DNA of 64,000 nucleotides from Synechococcus sp. JA-2-3B'a(2-13) (GTDB lineage Bacteria; Cyanobacteriota; Cyanobacteriia; Thermostichales; Thermostichaceae), in assembly GCF_000013225.1 (NCBI RefSeq), contig NC_007776.1, positions 2,486,501 to 2,550,500 on the forward strand, given 5' to 3'. This document shows positions 23,767-31,016 of the stretch, in pieces. The notes beneath the pieces were generated by a model. That model worked only from the letters and a program-made list of their open reading frames with translations, made no database searches and was not told the origin of the DNA. Each line of letters starts with the position of its first letter. Positions within the stretch are counted from its first letter, which is position 1. Position numbers and translations under genes: made by a program.

Positions 23767-24191
23767 GCCTTCCTTCCCAAGCCCCGCCTAGCGCCGATCT
23801 GGTGGCCATCTTGCGGGCAGATTACGCTCGCTTTCCCCGGGATCAGACCTATGCGATCTACGACCCGCAGGTTTACTTCCGGGATCCCCTCAACGAGTTT
23901 CGCGGCTTGGATCGCTATCGCCGCATGATCGAGGGGATAGGGCGTTGGCTACAGGATATCCGTCTCGATCTGCAGGATATTCGGCAAACCGGCAACCAGA
24001 TCCGCACCGAGTGGATCCTGAGCGGTGCTTTGGCTTTGCCTTGGCGTCCCCGCCTGTGCATCCCCGGCTGGACAGAGATGCAGATCAATGAGACGGGGTT
24101 GATCGGATCCCATGTTGATTACTGGCGGTGCTCTCGCCGGCAAGTGTTGCTGCAAATGTTTCGGCCTGGGGATCCCAAAGGATCCCGTTAA
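23763..24191 (+). CDS. DUF2358 family protein
   Basis: 142-residue protein with the NTF2/SnoaL-like pattern of DUF2358: VAILRADYARFPRDQTYAIY, VYFRDPLNEFRGLDRYRRMI, IRQTGNQIRTEWILSGALAL and GLIGSHVDYWRCSRRQVLLQ. Plants and cyanobacteria share this family; its function is not established. The start ATG at 23763 overlaps the stop of the MBL-fold gene by four bases (ATGA), so the two are translationally coupled. The 3' end is followed by tRNA-Ser. Confidence 0.8.
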   Translation: MSLPSQAPPSADLVAILRADYARFPRDQTYAIYDPQVYFRDPLNEFRGLDRYRRMIEGIGRWLQDIRLDLQDIRQTGNQIRTEWILSGALALPWRPRLCIPGWTEMQINETGLIGSHVDYWRCSRRQVLLQMFRPGDPKGSR

Positions 24192-24265
24192 TAGCTTCCA
24201 TCCTTTGCTAGGATCACAAAGCTGACTTTTTAGCCCTCCTGGAAAGTCGCCCCTGTTCTCAATCT

Positions 24266-24350
24266 GGAGAGATGGCCGAGTGGTCGAAGGCGCAGCACTG
24301 GAAATGCTGTGTGGGGCAACTCACCGTGGGTTCGAATCCCACTCTCTCCG
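24266..24350 (+). tRNA. tRNA-Ser (anticodon GGA)
   Basis: Acceptor stem GGAGAGA (24266-24272) pairs with TCTCTCC (24343-24349), with G at 24350. The D-arm contains GGCCGAGTGGTCGAAGGC, the anticodon arm CAGCACTGGAAATGCTG carries GGA in its seven-base loop, there is a long variable arm as in class II tRNAs, and the T-arm is GTGGGTTCGAATCCCAC. No CCA is encoded. Decodes UCC and UCU. Confidence 0.97.
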
Positions 24351-24369
24351 CTGGAACTTGTTTGTCAGA

Positions 24370-24429
24370 GCAACTCACCGTGGGTAAGGCCATCCGGCCC
24401 GCTGGCGCGACCGAATCCTACTCTCTCCG
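24370..24429 (+). repeat. Partial duplication of the tRNA-Ser 3' half (attachment-site scar)
   Basis: GCAACTCACCGTGGGT at 24370-24385 matches tRNA positions 24316-24331 exactly, and CGAATCCTACTCTCTCCG at 24412-24429 matches 24333-24350 with one change. The two parts are split by 26 bp (24386-24411). Integrases leave such 3' tRNA copies when an element inserts. Confidence 0.8.
24386..24411 (+). repeat. Short dispersed repeat, family B
   Basis: AAGGCCATCCGGCCCGCTGG then CGCGAC interrupts the duplicated tRNA end. The reverse complement of 41354-41382 is nearly the same, defining a second small repeat family. Confidence 0.7.
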
Positions 24430-24467
24430 TAATCCGATAACGTCCACTGAAGTCCAGAAAGCTCTTA

Positions 24468-24490
24468 CCCAGCAAGGCTTCTGGGCTTTT
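24468..24490 (+). terminator. Rho-independent terminator
   Basis: CCCAG (24468-24472), loop CAAGGCTT, CTGGG (24481-24485), followed by CTTTTT. It could terminate transcription from tRNA-Ser. Confidence 0.6.
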
Positions 24491-24574
24491 TAGTGTCCAC
24501 GATAGACCGGGGAAACCCACTGTAATCCAGGCTAAAGTGGGACACAATAGGGGATATAACAGACGGGGTGGGAC

Positions 24575-24649
24575 ATGGCCCTGTCAGAGATGGCCATTCG
24601 GAATGCCAAACTCAAGGACAAGCCGTACCAGTTGCCGAATAGAGAAGCA
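24575..24649 (+). pseudogene. N-terminal fragment of a P4-type tyrosine integrase
   Basis: The first 22 codons read ALSEMAIRNAKLKDKPYQLP, the start of the arm-binding domain (DUF4102) of P4-like integrases, which typically reads ALTDxAIRNAKPxDKPYKL. Similarity ends there and no catalytic core follows; the frame runs on to 24799 with unrelated sequence. Lying 225 bp after tRNA-Ser and its duplicated 3' end, it is most simply the remains of an integrated element. Confidence 0.7.
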
Positions 24650-24696
24650 AGGCCATCCTGCCTGCCGAAGTTTTTGCCGAACCAGCTGACTATAGA

Positions 24697-25077
24697 CTAT
24701 AGACTAACGGCCAACCGTAGGACGATGCCGACAAGAGCTACGGTGGCAGCTCCAATCAAGGCAAAAGCCAGGTTAACCACTTGGGCGCTAGCCTTTTGAT
24801 AGGTGTCAATTCGTTCTAGGATCACCCGGTTTTCTATCCCCTGCTCGGCCCAACGTCTCTCCTGCTCGGCCCAACGTCTCTCCTGCTCAGCCCAACGTCT
24901 TTCCTGCTCGGCCCAGCGCTTTGCTTGATCGGCTGCCAGGGCTTCTAGCCGCTCGTTGGTTCTGGAGACATCCTGCCGTAGTCCTTCCACATCCTGTCGG
25001 ATCTCTTCCACATCTTGCCGGATCTCTTCAATAACACTCAACACATCCCTGAGGGTGGGTTCACCGGCGGGCATCAT
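24697..25077 (-). CDS. Coiled-coil protein with RRWAEQE repeats and C-terminal membrane anchor
   Basis: 126-residue protein. Residues 10-50 are a heptad-like coiled coil with IRQDVE repeated three times; residues 54-80 contain four tandem heptads of the type RRWAEQE, encoded by 21-bp DNA repeats. The C-terminus is one membrane segment (QVVNLAFALIGAATVALVGI, then VLRLAVSL). Such small anchored coiled coils are frequent in cyanobacteria and have no established role. It ends close to the integrase fragment and starts 41 bp past the end of the helicase gene. Confidence 0.65.
   Translation of the reverse strand: MMPAGEPTLRDVLSVIEEIRQDVEEIRQDVEGLRQDVSRTNERLEALAADQAKRWAEQERRWAEQERRWAEQERRWAEQGIENRVILERIDTYQKASAQVVNLAFALIGAATVALVGIVLRLAVSL
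24843..24914. repeat. 21-bp tandem repeats inside the coiled-coil gene
   Basis: CGGCCCAACGTCTCTCCTGCT and slightly varied copies, about three and a half units. They encode heptads and are prone to slippage length change. Confidence 0.8.
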
Positions 25078-25117
25078 AGAGCTGCAACCTCACTGAACAG
25101 CAAACGGTCTGAGCTCG

Positions 25118-27535
25118 CTAGATCAACTCGCTCACCGGGAAGCGATCCAGCATTTTTTGGGCTTGACGGGCATTTTCCCGTAACTCCGCCGGCAGATGGG
25201 GAACATAAGGGATCTGAGAAAGCAAATCCAGCGTGCGGCGGATCAGGCGCACCAAGTCTCCGGCATCTAGGTTGGTGCTGGCTTCTAGGGTTTCCCAAGG
25301 GATCCCTTGCGCCCAATGTTCGACGATCCCAGCCAAGCTGGGCTCAAACCCAATCGGCACATGAAACACCTGGTGTTGCCGTTGGCTGCGGAACAGCTGC
25401 CGCCGTAAACCCCGCAATCCGTGCAGCACATCCTCCACCAGCCCCGAGGTGCGCAGCCGGCTGTAGGTACCTGAACGGGGAGCCTCTGAGACCAAGGCAG
25501 CCACAACTCCGGCCAAATGATGGGGAGCACAGCCCTGACACTCACCCGAGAGCAGAGCCAGCGCCAGCCAGAGCTCGTTATCCCCCCGCAGCGCGGCCAC
25601 CACCTCTCCGCTATCGGTAGGTTGATACTCTTGCAGACAGTTGAAATCCTGCAACACCCCCACCAAGGCCATAAATTGCTGCCAGCGCAACTCCTGCACG
25701 GAATCGCTTTGCCGCTCCAGGTGCTCGAGGCGCTTGAGCAAGCGCTGGCGTTTTTCTCGCAAACCCAGCAATTTTTTCCCCACTTGGTGAGCGGGGTTCT
25801 CTCGGATTTGAGCTTCTAGGGCACGGATTTTTTCCTCTTGGGCATGAATGTGGGGAAAGGCCAACAGCCGCAAGGTGGGATCCGGCTCAGCTTCCCGTTG
25901 TTTGAGCAAGTAGCGCAAAATGCGTCGTTCTTCCCGCCGTTGCGCCTGCATCTTCTCATAGCGGGCGATATCTTCGTCGGCAATGCCTCCCAAGAGACGG
26001 TCGATCTCCTCCAGCTCGGCGCGCGTGTGCAGGATCTCCTGTTGTTCGGGCAACTTTTGCAACGAGAGCAAATACTGGCCGAAGCTGCGGTTGATCAGAT
26101 CCCGTGCTGCTTCCAAAGAGTGCTTTTGCAGCAGGTTCAGCACCATGCCATAGGTGGGGGTAAACTGGCTCACCAAGGGATCCGCTCCAGAGGTGGCCAG
26201 CCGCGCAGCTTCTTGGGCCCCCTCAAACGGGGATTGCACCGTCACCACATGGCCGATGATGTCCTTGCCCCGCCGTCCGGCTCGGCCCGACATTTGCATG
26301 AACTCGGAAGCGGTCAAGAGGCGGTGGCCGTTGTCGGTGCGCTTGGAAAGGGAAGAGATCACCGTGGTTCGCGCAGGCATGTTGATCCCGGCGGCCAAAG
26401 TCTCAGTGGCGAAGACCAGCTTCACTAGCCCCTGCTGAAACAGATGCTCCACCAGTCCCTTCCAGGCAGGCAACATGCCGGCATGGTGAGCGGCAATACC
26501 CCGGTAAAGGGCATCCAACTGATCTCGTCGGACAGCTTCGGGCGTTTCTCGACAAAAGCGGTCGATCTGCTCGGCCAACTGCTGCCGTTCTTCCTCGCTG
26601 GCTACCAAGTCCAGATCCCTTACGCTGGCCACGGCCATATCACAGCCTTTGCGACTGAAGATGAAATAGATGGCCGGCAGCATGTCCCGCTGGCGCAAGT
26701 TTTCCAACACCTGCGCTATGTCCGGCACTCCTGCCCAGGAGGGCTCGTGGGAGTTGGGCCGTTTGCTTTTCAAGCGGCGGTTGCGAACCCACTGCCCCGA
26801 CTCGGTTTGCTCCAGCAGGGGGAACAGCCCTTTGCGATTGGCAAAGTGAAATTGCAGCGGCACCGGGCGGTGGTTGGAGTCGATCAGATGGGTGGGGCCA
26901 TGCACCTGGTTCATCCAATCGGTGAGCTGGTCGCTGTTGGCCAGGGTGGCAGAAAGGGCAATGAGCTGGATCGTGGGGGGGCAGTAGATGATTGCTTCTT
27001 CCCAGACGGTGCCCCGCTGCTGGTCGTTCATGTAATGGCATTCGTCCAAGATCACCGCCTGCACATCCCGCAAGGGATCCACCTCGCCCTCTGAGAATTC
27101 TGTGCCGTCATCGCGTTCGCCGTAGGCATACCTTTGCACTGCCAAGGATATCGGTGTGCCGTAGAGCATGTTGCGGAAGATCTCGGTGGTCATCACCAAG
27201 ACCGGTGCATCCCGGTTGATGGAAATGTCGCCGGTGAGCAGGCCAACCCGTTCCGGGCCAAATTGCTGGCCAAAATCCCGGAACTTTTGGTTGGAGAGGG
27301 CCTTCAGGGGCGTTGTATAGAAAACCCGCTTGCCCTGGGATAAGGCTCGATAGATCGCATATTCTCCAATCAGGGTCTTGCCGGATCCCGTGGGAGCACA
27401 AACCACCACCGATTCCCCAGCAGCCAGAACCTGAATGGCTCGGATCTGAAAGTCGTCCAGCTCGAAGGGGAAAAGCTGCCGCAACTCGTCCAGCAAATCG
27501 GTTGCCGGGGGGAGAAGCGCACTCATGGGATCCAA
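25118..27535 (-). CDS. Ski2/Mtr4-like DExH RNA helicase with DSHCT domain
   Basis: 805-residue superfamily 2 helicase. Motifs in order: Walker A CAPTGSGKTLIGEYA near residue 47, motif Ib-type VGLLTGDISIN, DExH motif AVILDECHYMNDQQRG near 158, motif III LIALSATLANSDQL, GIAAHHAGMLPAWKGLVEHL, ATETLAAGINMPARTTVI and motif VI MQMSGRAGRRGKD. The C-terminal 150 residues (IVEHWAQGIPWETLEASTNL, then DAGDLVRLIRRTLDLLSQIP) form the DSHCT domain typical of Ski2/Mtr4 relatives that feed RNA to exonucleases. Cyanobacteria and plastids carry such homologues (ISE2-like). Its RNA targets cannot be told from sequence. Confidence 0.9.
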   Translation of the reverse strand: MDPMSALLPPATDLLDELRQLFPFELDDFQIRAIQVLAAGESVVVCAPTGSGKTLIGEYAIYRALSQGKRVFYTTPLKALSNQKFRDFGQQFGPERVGLLTGDISINRDAPVLVMTTEIFRNMLYGTPISLAVQRYAYGERDDGTEFSEGEVDPLRDVQAVILDECHYMNDQQRGTVWEEAIIYCPPTIQLIALSATLANSDQLTDWMNQVHGPTHLIDSNHRPVPLQFHFANRKGLFPLLEQTESGQWVRNRRLKSKRPNSHEPSWAGVPDIAQVLENLRQRDMLPAIYFIFSRKGCDMAVASVRDLDLVASEEERQQLAEQIDRFCRETPEAVRRDQLDALYRGIAAHHAGMLPAWKGLVEHLFQQGLVKLVFATETLAAGINMPARTTVISSLSKRTDNGHRLLTASEFMQMSGRAGRRGKDIIGHVVTVQSPFEGAQEAARLATSGADPLVSQFTPTYGMVLNLLQKHSLEAARDLINRSFGQYLLSLQKLPEQQEILHTRAELEEIDRLLGGIADEDIARYEKMQAQRREERRILRYLLKQREAEPDPTLRLLAFPHIHAQEEKIRALEAQIRENPAHQVGKKLLGLREKRQRLLKRLEHLERQSDSVQELRWQQFMALVGVLQDFNCLQEYQPTDSGEVVAALRGDNELWLALALLSGECQGCAPHHLAGVVAALVSEAPRSGTYSRLRTSGLVEDVLHGLRGLRRQLFRSQRQHQVFHVPIGFEPSLAGIVEHWAQGIPWETLEASTNLDAGDLVRLIRRTLDLLSQIPYVPHLPAELRENARQAQKMLDRFPVSELI

Positions 27536-27700
27536 ATCAACATTGGGAAACCTGGAAACCCGCCCAATTCACTGCTTCCTGTGGGTTGTACCTTCTAGGA
27601 TACAAGCTTTCTTGGGGCGTCGACTGCTCCCCTGCAAAAAGCGCCAGTTACTCTGCTTCTTTGGATCAAGAACAGCAGCTCAAGCAAGTGCTAAAATGGG

Positions 27701-28375
27701 GTGCCGTTGCCGGATGCTATCGTGCTGGTCGTCATCGACAACTACGACAGCTTTACCTACAACTTGGTGCAGTACCTGGGGGAGTTGGGAGCTCAGCTTC
27801 AGGTTTTTCGCAATGACCAGCTCTCCGTTGACGACCTGCGCCGAATGCAGCCGCAAGCTGTAGTTATCTCTCCTGGGCCAGGGCGGCCAGAAGATGCTGG
27901 GATCTCGCTGGAGTTGATTCGGGAGCTGGGGCCAGAGCTGCCGATTTTGGGGGTTTGTCTGGGGCACCAGTGCATTGGCCAGGTCTATGGTGGTCAGATC
28001 GTGCGCGCACCTGAGCTGATGCATGGCAAAACCTCGCTCATTTACCATCGAGGGGTGGGGGTGTTTGAGGGGTTGAGCCAGCCTTTCACGGCCACCCGCT
28101 ACCACAGCTTGGTGATCGAGCCTTCTACGTGTCCTGACGAGCTGGAGGTGACGGCTCAAACAGGCGATGGGATCATCATGGGGGTACGCCACCGCCGCTA
28201 TCCCCACGTTCAGGGCGTGCAGTTCCACCCGGAGAGCATCTTGACTGCAGAGGGCAAGCGCTTGTTGAGCAACTTCCTGCGCAGCGCCAAAGCCTCAACT
28301 GCTGCTCAGCCCAATGTTTCGCAGAAACCTCAGGAAACCGTTGCCGTTGTTACATCAGGGATCCCCACTCCATGA
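27701..28375 (+). CDS. trpG: Anthranilate/aminodeoxychorismate synthase, glutamine amidotransferase subunit
   Basis: Class I glutamine amidotransferase that supplies ammonia for anthranilate (tryptophan) and perhaps 4-aminobenzoate (folate) synthesis. VVIDNYDSFTYNLVQYLGEL at the N-terminus, oxyanion motif VVISPGPGRPEDAG, catalytic Cys near residue 86 in ILGVCLGHQCIGQ, and the His/Glu pair in VQGVQFHPESILT are all present. The start is GTG 27701; another in-frame GTG at 27722 sits closer to the conserved start. The last 30 residues are a low-complexity extension. The stop overlaps the next gene's ATG (ATGA). Confidence 0.9.
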   Translation: MPLPDAIVLVVIDNYDSFTYNLVQYLGELGAQLQVFRNDQLSVDDLRRMQPQAVVISPGPGRPEDAGISLELIRELGPELPILGVCLGHQCIGQVYGGQIVRAPELMHGKTSLIYHRGVGVFEGLSQPFTATRYHSLVIEPSTCPDELEVTAQTGDGIIMGVRHRRYPHVQGVQFHPESILTAEGKRLLSNFLRSAKASTAAQPNVSQKPQETVAVVTSGIPTP

Positions 28376-29190
28376 AGCGTCGCCAGCTTCTGCAAGCCAG
28401 CGCTGGGCTACTGGGATCGATGGCCGTGAACCTGGCCAGAGGGCGCAAAGCGGGCGCTCAGACAGCGCCGGCACAAGGTTCGGAAACGCCAACAACCCCA
28501 GGGTCTATAGAGTTCACTCCCGGCTCCAGCTCGCAGGGGCTGCAACTGACTTGGCTGCACCACAGTTGTGTTTTGTTCGAGGGGGAGGGCCAACGGTTTC
28601 TGGTCAACCCGTTTCGGCCGGCGGGCTGTACGGCTGGCTATCCTGCCCCACGAGTTGCTGCCGATCTGGTGTTGCTCAGCAGCCGCTTGTTGGATGAGGG
28701 TGCTTTGGATGTGGTGCCCGGCAACCCCAAGGTGCTGTTTCAGCCGGGAGACTATCTGATTGACGGGATCCGGGTGCAAGGAGTACGCATGCCCCGTGGC
28801 CCTCGCTTTGGCGTAAACGTGGGTTGGCGCTGGCGCATGGCTGGGATCGACATTGTCCATTTGGGAGGGGCGCTGCAGCCAATTACGCGGGAGCAGTCCA
28901 TCCTGCTTGCTCGTCCCGACCTGTTGCTGGTGCCAGTGGGGGGTGGGCCGAAAAATTACGATCCTGCCGGGGCCAAGGCGGCCATTGAGGCGCTGCAGCC
29001 CAAGCTGGTCATCCCCACCATGTATCGCACGGCCGCCGCCGAGGAATCCCAATGCGAGCTGCTGCCGCTGCAGGAGTTTTTGCGTCTCTTCCCCGCTGCT
29101 GCCCCGCAACCTGCCCTCAGCAACCCGTTGCTGCTCTCGGCCCAGGCTCTGCCCAGGCAGGGGCTCGCCATCCTTTTCTTTGAGGAATAG
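28372..29190 (+). CDS. Tat-exported MBL-fold-like protein
   Basis: 272-residue protein with a twin-arginine signal (MKRRQLLQASAGLLGSMAVN) and probable cleavage near AGAQT (residue 31). The body follows the UlaG-like MBL fold: LTWLHHSCVLFEGEGQRFLV, VLLSSRLLDEG, a strand around GIDIVHLGGAL, LLLVPVGGGPKNYDPAGAKA and PKLVIPTMYRT. The usual HxHxDH motif should fall at VLLSSRLLDEG, where the His residues are Ser and Arg; only the Asp is kept. It is therefore unlikely to bind metal in the standard way. Translation is coupled to trpG by an ATGA overlap. Function unknown. Confidence 0.7.
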   Translation: MKRRQLLQASAGLLGSMAVNLARGRKAGAQTAPAQGSETPTTPGSIEFTPGSSSQGLQLTWLHHSCVLFEGEGQRFLVNPFRPAGCTAGYPAPRVAADLVLLSSRLLDEGALDVVPGNPKVLFQPGDYLIDGIRVQGVRMPRGPRFGVNVGWRWRMAGIDIVHLGGALQPITREQSILLARPDLLLVPVGGGPKNYDPAGAKAAIEALQPKLVIPTMYRTAAAEESQCELLPLQEFLRLFPAAAPQPALSNPLLLSAQALPRQGLAILFFEE

Positions 29191-29194
29191 GGCT

Positions 29195-29761
29195 ATGCGA
29201 GGTCAGGTCCTAAAAATCGCTGTCGGACTGGGATCCCTGCTAGTGGGGGGTCTGGGATTCTATGGATACTCCCTACCAGAAGATCCACAAGCCTTGGCCC
29301 AAGCCAACCCGCTGCGGCTGCAACTGGCTCTCTGGCTGGGGAAAGACGCCAACGCTGTCGATGAGCGGGGCAAGACAGCCCTGTTTTTCGTGGAGAGCGG
29401 CCTCAACGCTCGTCTTTTGCTGGCAGCGGGGGCGGATCCCAATCAACTAGACCATGGGGGAGCTAGCCCACTGCACCAAGCGGCTCGCCTGGGCAACCCT
29501 GAGGTTACGAAAGCCCTGCTCCAGGGAGGGGCCGAGGTGAACGCTCGTTTTGGCGCCGGTGGCCTTCCCCTGCATTTTGCCGCTTGGTCCGGCAACCCCG
29601 AGGTCGTTCGGCTGCTGCTGGAACATGGCTCCGAGATCGACGAGCCGGACGGCTACGGCCTCACGCCCCTGCGCATTGCCCAGGATCTGCGCCGCTGGGA
29701 AGCTGCAACCCTGTTGTCCCGCTGGCCCCGCTCCGCCTCAACCGACGGGCATACAGATTGA
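29195..29761 (+). CDS. Membrane-anchored or exported ankyrin-repeat protein
   Basis: 188-residue protein starting with a hydrophobic segment (VLKIAVGLGSLLVGGLGFYG) that serves as signal or anchor. Residues 50-165 carry three to four ankyrin units: KDANAVDERGKTALFFVESG, ADPNQLDHGGASPLHQAARL, AEVNARFGAGGLPLHFAAWS and SEIDEPDGYGLTPLRIAQDL. Such repeats bind partner proteins. ATG 29195 lies 4 bp after the preceding stop with GAGGA upstream, so it is probably the last gene of trpG, MBL, ankyrin. A second ankyrin protein occurs at 39599-40354. Confidence 0.8.
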   Translation: MRGQVLKIAVGLGSLLVGGLGFYGYSLPEDPQALAQANPLRLQLALWLGKDANAVDERGKTALFFVESGLNARLLLAAGADPNQLDHGGASPLHQAARLGNPEVTKALLQGGAEVNARFGAGGLPLHFAAWSGNPEVVRLLLEHGSEIDEPDGYGLTPLRIAQDLRRWEAATLLSRWPRSASTDGHTD

Positions 29762-29771
29762 TTCCCCTTCT

Positions 29772-30782
29772 CTACCACCCCAGCACCGAGGCGAAGATCA
29801 AAGGCGCCACGATGGTGGCATCCGACTCGATGACAAATTTGGGGGTGTCGATCCCCAATTTGCCCCAGGTGATCTTCTCATTGGGCACTGCCCCCGAGTA
29901 GGAACCGTAGCTGGTGGTGGAGTCGCTGATCTGGCAGAAATAGCCCCACAGGGGTACGCCCTGGCGACCCAGATCTTGATGGAGCATGGGCACCACACAA
30001 ATGGGGAAATCCCCAGCAATGCCGCCGCCAATTTGAAAGAAGCCAATGGAGCACTCCGCCGAGGTGTGCGTGTACCAGTCCGCCAGGTGGATCATGTACT
30101 CGATCCCTGTGCGGACGGTGTGTACATTGCGGATCTCACCCGTGATGCAGTGGGCGGCATACATGTTGCCGGTGGTGGAGTCTTCCCATCCCGGCACATA
30201 GATGGGCAAGTTGGCCTCCATAGCCGCGTAAACCCAAGAGTCCCGCGGATTGATCTGGTAGTAGGGCTCCAGCCGGCCACTGCGCAGAATCCGGTAGAGA
30301 AACTCATGGGGAAAATAGCGCTCGCCCGCCTGATCGGTGCTGATCCACTCTTCCAAGAGGGCTTTTTCTAGGCGCCGCATCGCCTCCTCTTCGGGAATGC
30401 AGGTATCGGTTACCCGGTTCAGGTGCCGCTCCAGCAGCTCCTGCTCCTGCTGCGGGCTAAGATCGCGGTAGTGGGGCACCCGCTCGTAGAACTCATGGGC
30501 GATGAGGTTAAAGATGTCCTCTTCTAGGTTGGCGCCGGTGCAGGAGATGGCGTGAACCTTACCCTGCCGGATCATCTCAGCTAGGGAAAGGCCCAGCTCT
30601 GCTGTGCTCATGGCACCGGCCAAGGTCACCATCATCTTGCCGCCCTTTTCCAGGTGAGCACAGTAGCCCTTGGCCGCATCCACCAGCGCGGCGGCGTTGA
30701 AGTGGCGAAAATGATGTTGGATAAATTGGCTGACGGGGCTGTTGGTCACGATTTTTCCGGTCACTCTGACCTGGTGAAGCAC
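29772..30782 (-). CDS. Deoxyhypusine synthase-like protein
   Basis: 336-residue protein of the deoxyhypusine synthase superfamily. Recognisable blocks are MMVTLAGAMSTAELGLSLAE, VHAISCTGANLEEDIFNLIA, LPIYVPGWEDSTTGNMYAAH, GIEYMIHLADWYTHTS and FFQIGGGIAGDFPICVVP. True deoxyhypusine synthase modifies eIF5A, which bacteria lack; bacterial relatives are thought to act on polyamines. In eukaryotic enzymes the catalytic Lys follows a Gly-rich GGG..KH stretch; here the matching stretch (residues 252-258, GGGIAGD) has no Lys. The reaction is thus unclear. The NAD-binding blocks are kept. It converges on the ankyrin gene with 10 bp between stops. Confidence 0.8.
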   Translation of the reverse strand: MLHQVRVTGKIVTNSPVSQFIQHHFRHFNAAALVDAAKGYCAHLEKGGKMMVTLAGAMSTAELGLSLAEMIRQGKVHAISCTGANLEEDIFNLIAHEFYERVPHYRDLSPQQEQELLERHLNRVTDTCIPEEEAMRRLEKALLEEWISTDQAGERYFPHEFLYRILRSGRLEPYYQINPRDSWVYAAMEANLPIYVPGWEDSTTGNMYAAHCITGEIRNVHTVRTGIEYMIHLADWYTHTSAECSIGFFQIGGGIAGDFPICVVPMLHQDLGRQGVPLWGYFCQISDSTTSYGSYSGAVPNEKITWGKLGIDTPKFVIESDATIVAPLIFASVLGW

Positions 30783-31016
30783 GGTTTTCTAGTCTATCAA
30801 CTTTAGGGGCGCTGACAAGCTTTGCTTGGGGATACCTTTATCGGTATTGGCAACCATTCCCCTGCAGGTCGGCTGGAGCAGGTTGCGTTGCGAAGCCGGG
30901 ATCCCATACCGGTTCTCACCCGGCCTTGGCTGAGACAAAGGGATCGCCTGCCCATGTCAGAATGGTGGCGAATCACCGCCCTATATCCGTTCACGCTATC
31001 TGTTCACGTTGGGTTC

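Noticed and set aside
24370-24429. A second tRNA gene after tRNA-Ser
   Set aside because: Only the 3' half is present and it is split by a 26-bp insert; no anticodon or D-arm.
24843-24914. Regularly spaced short repeats that could suggest a CRISPR array
   Set aside because: The units are contiguous 21-bp repeats without spacers and encode heptads of a coiled coil.
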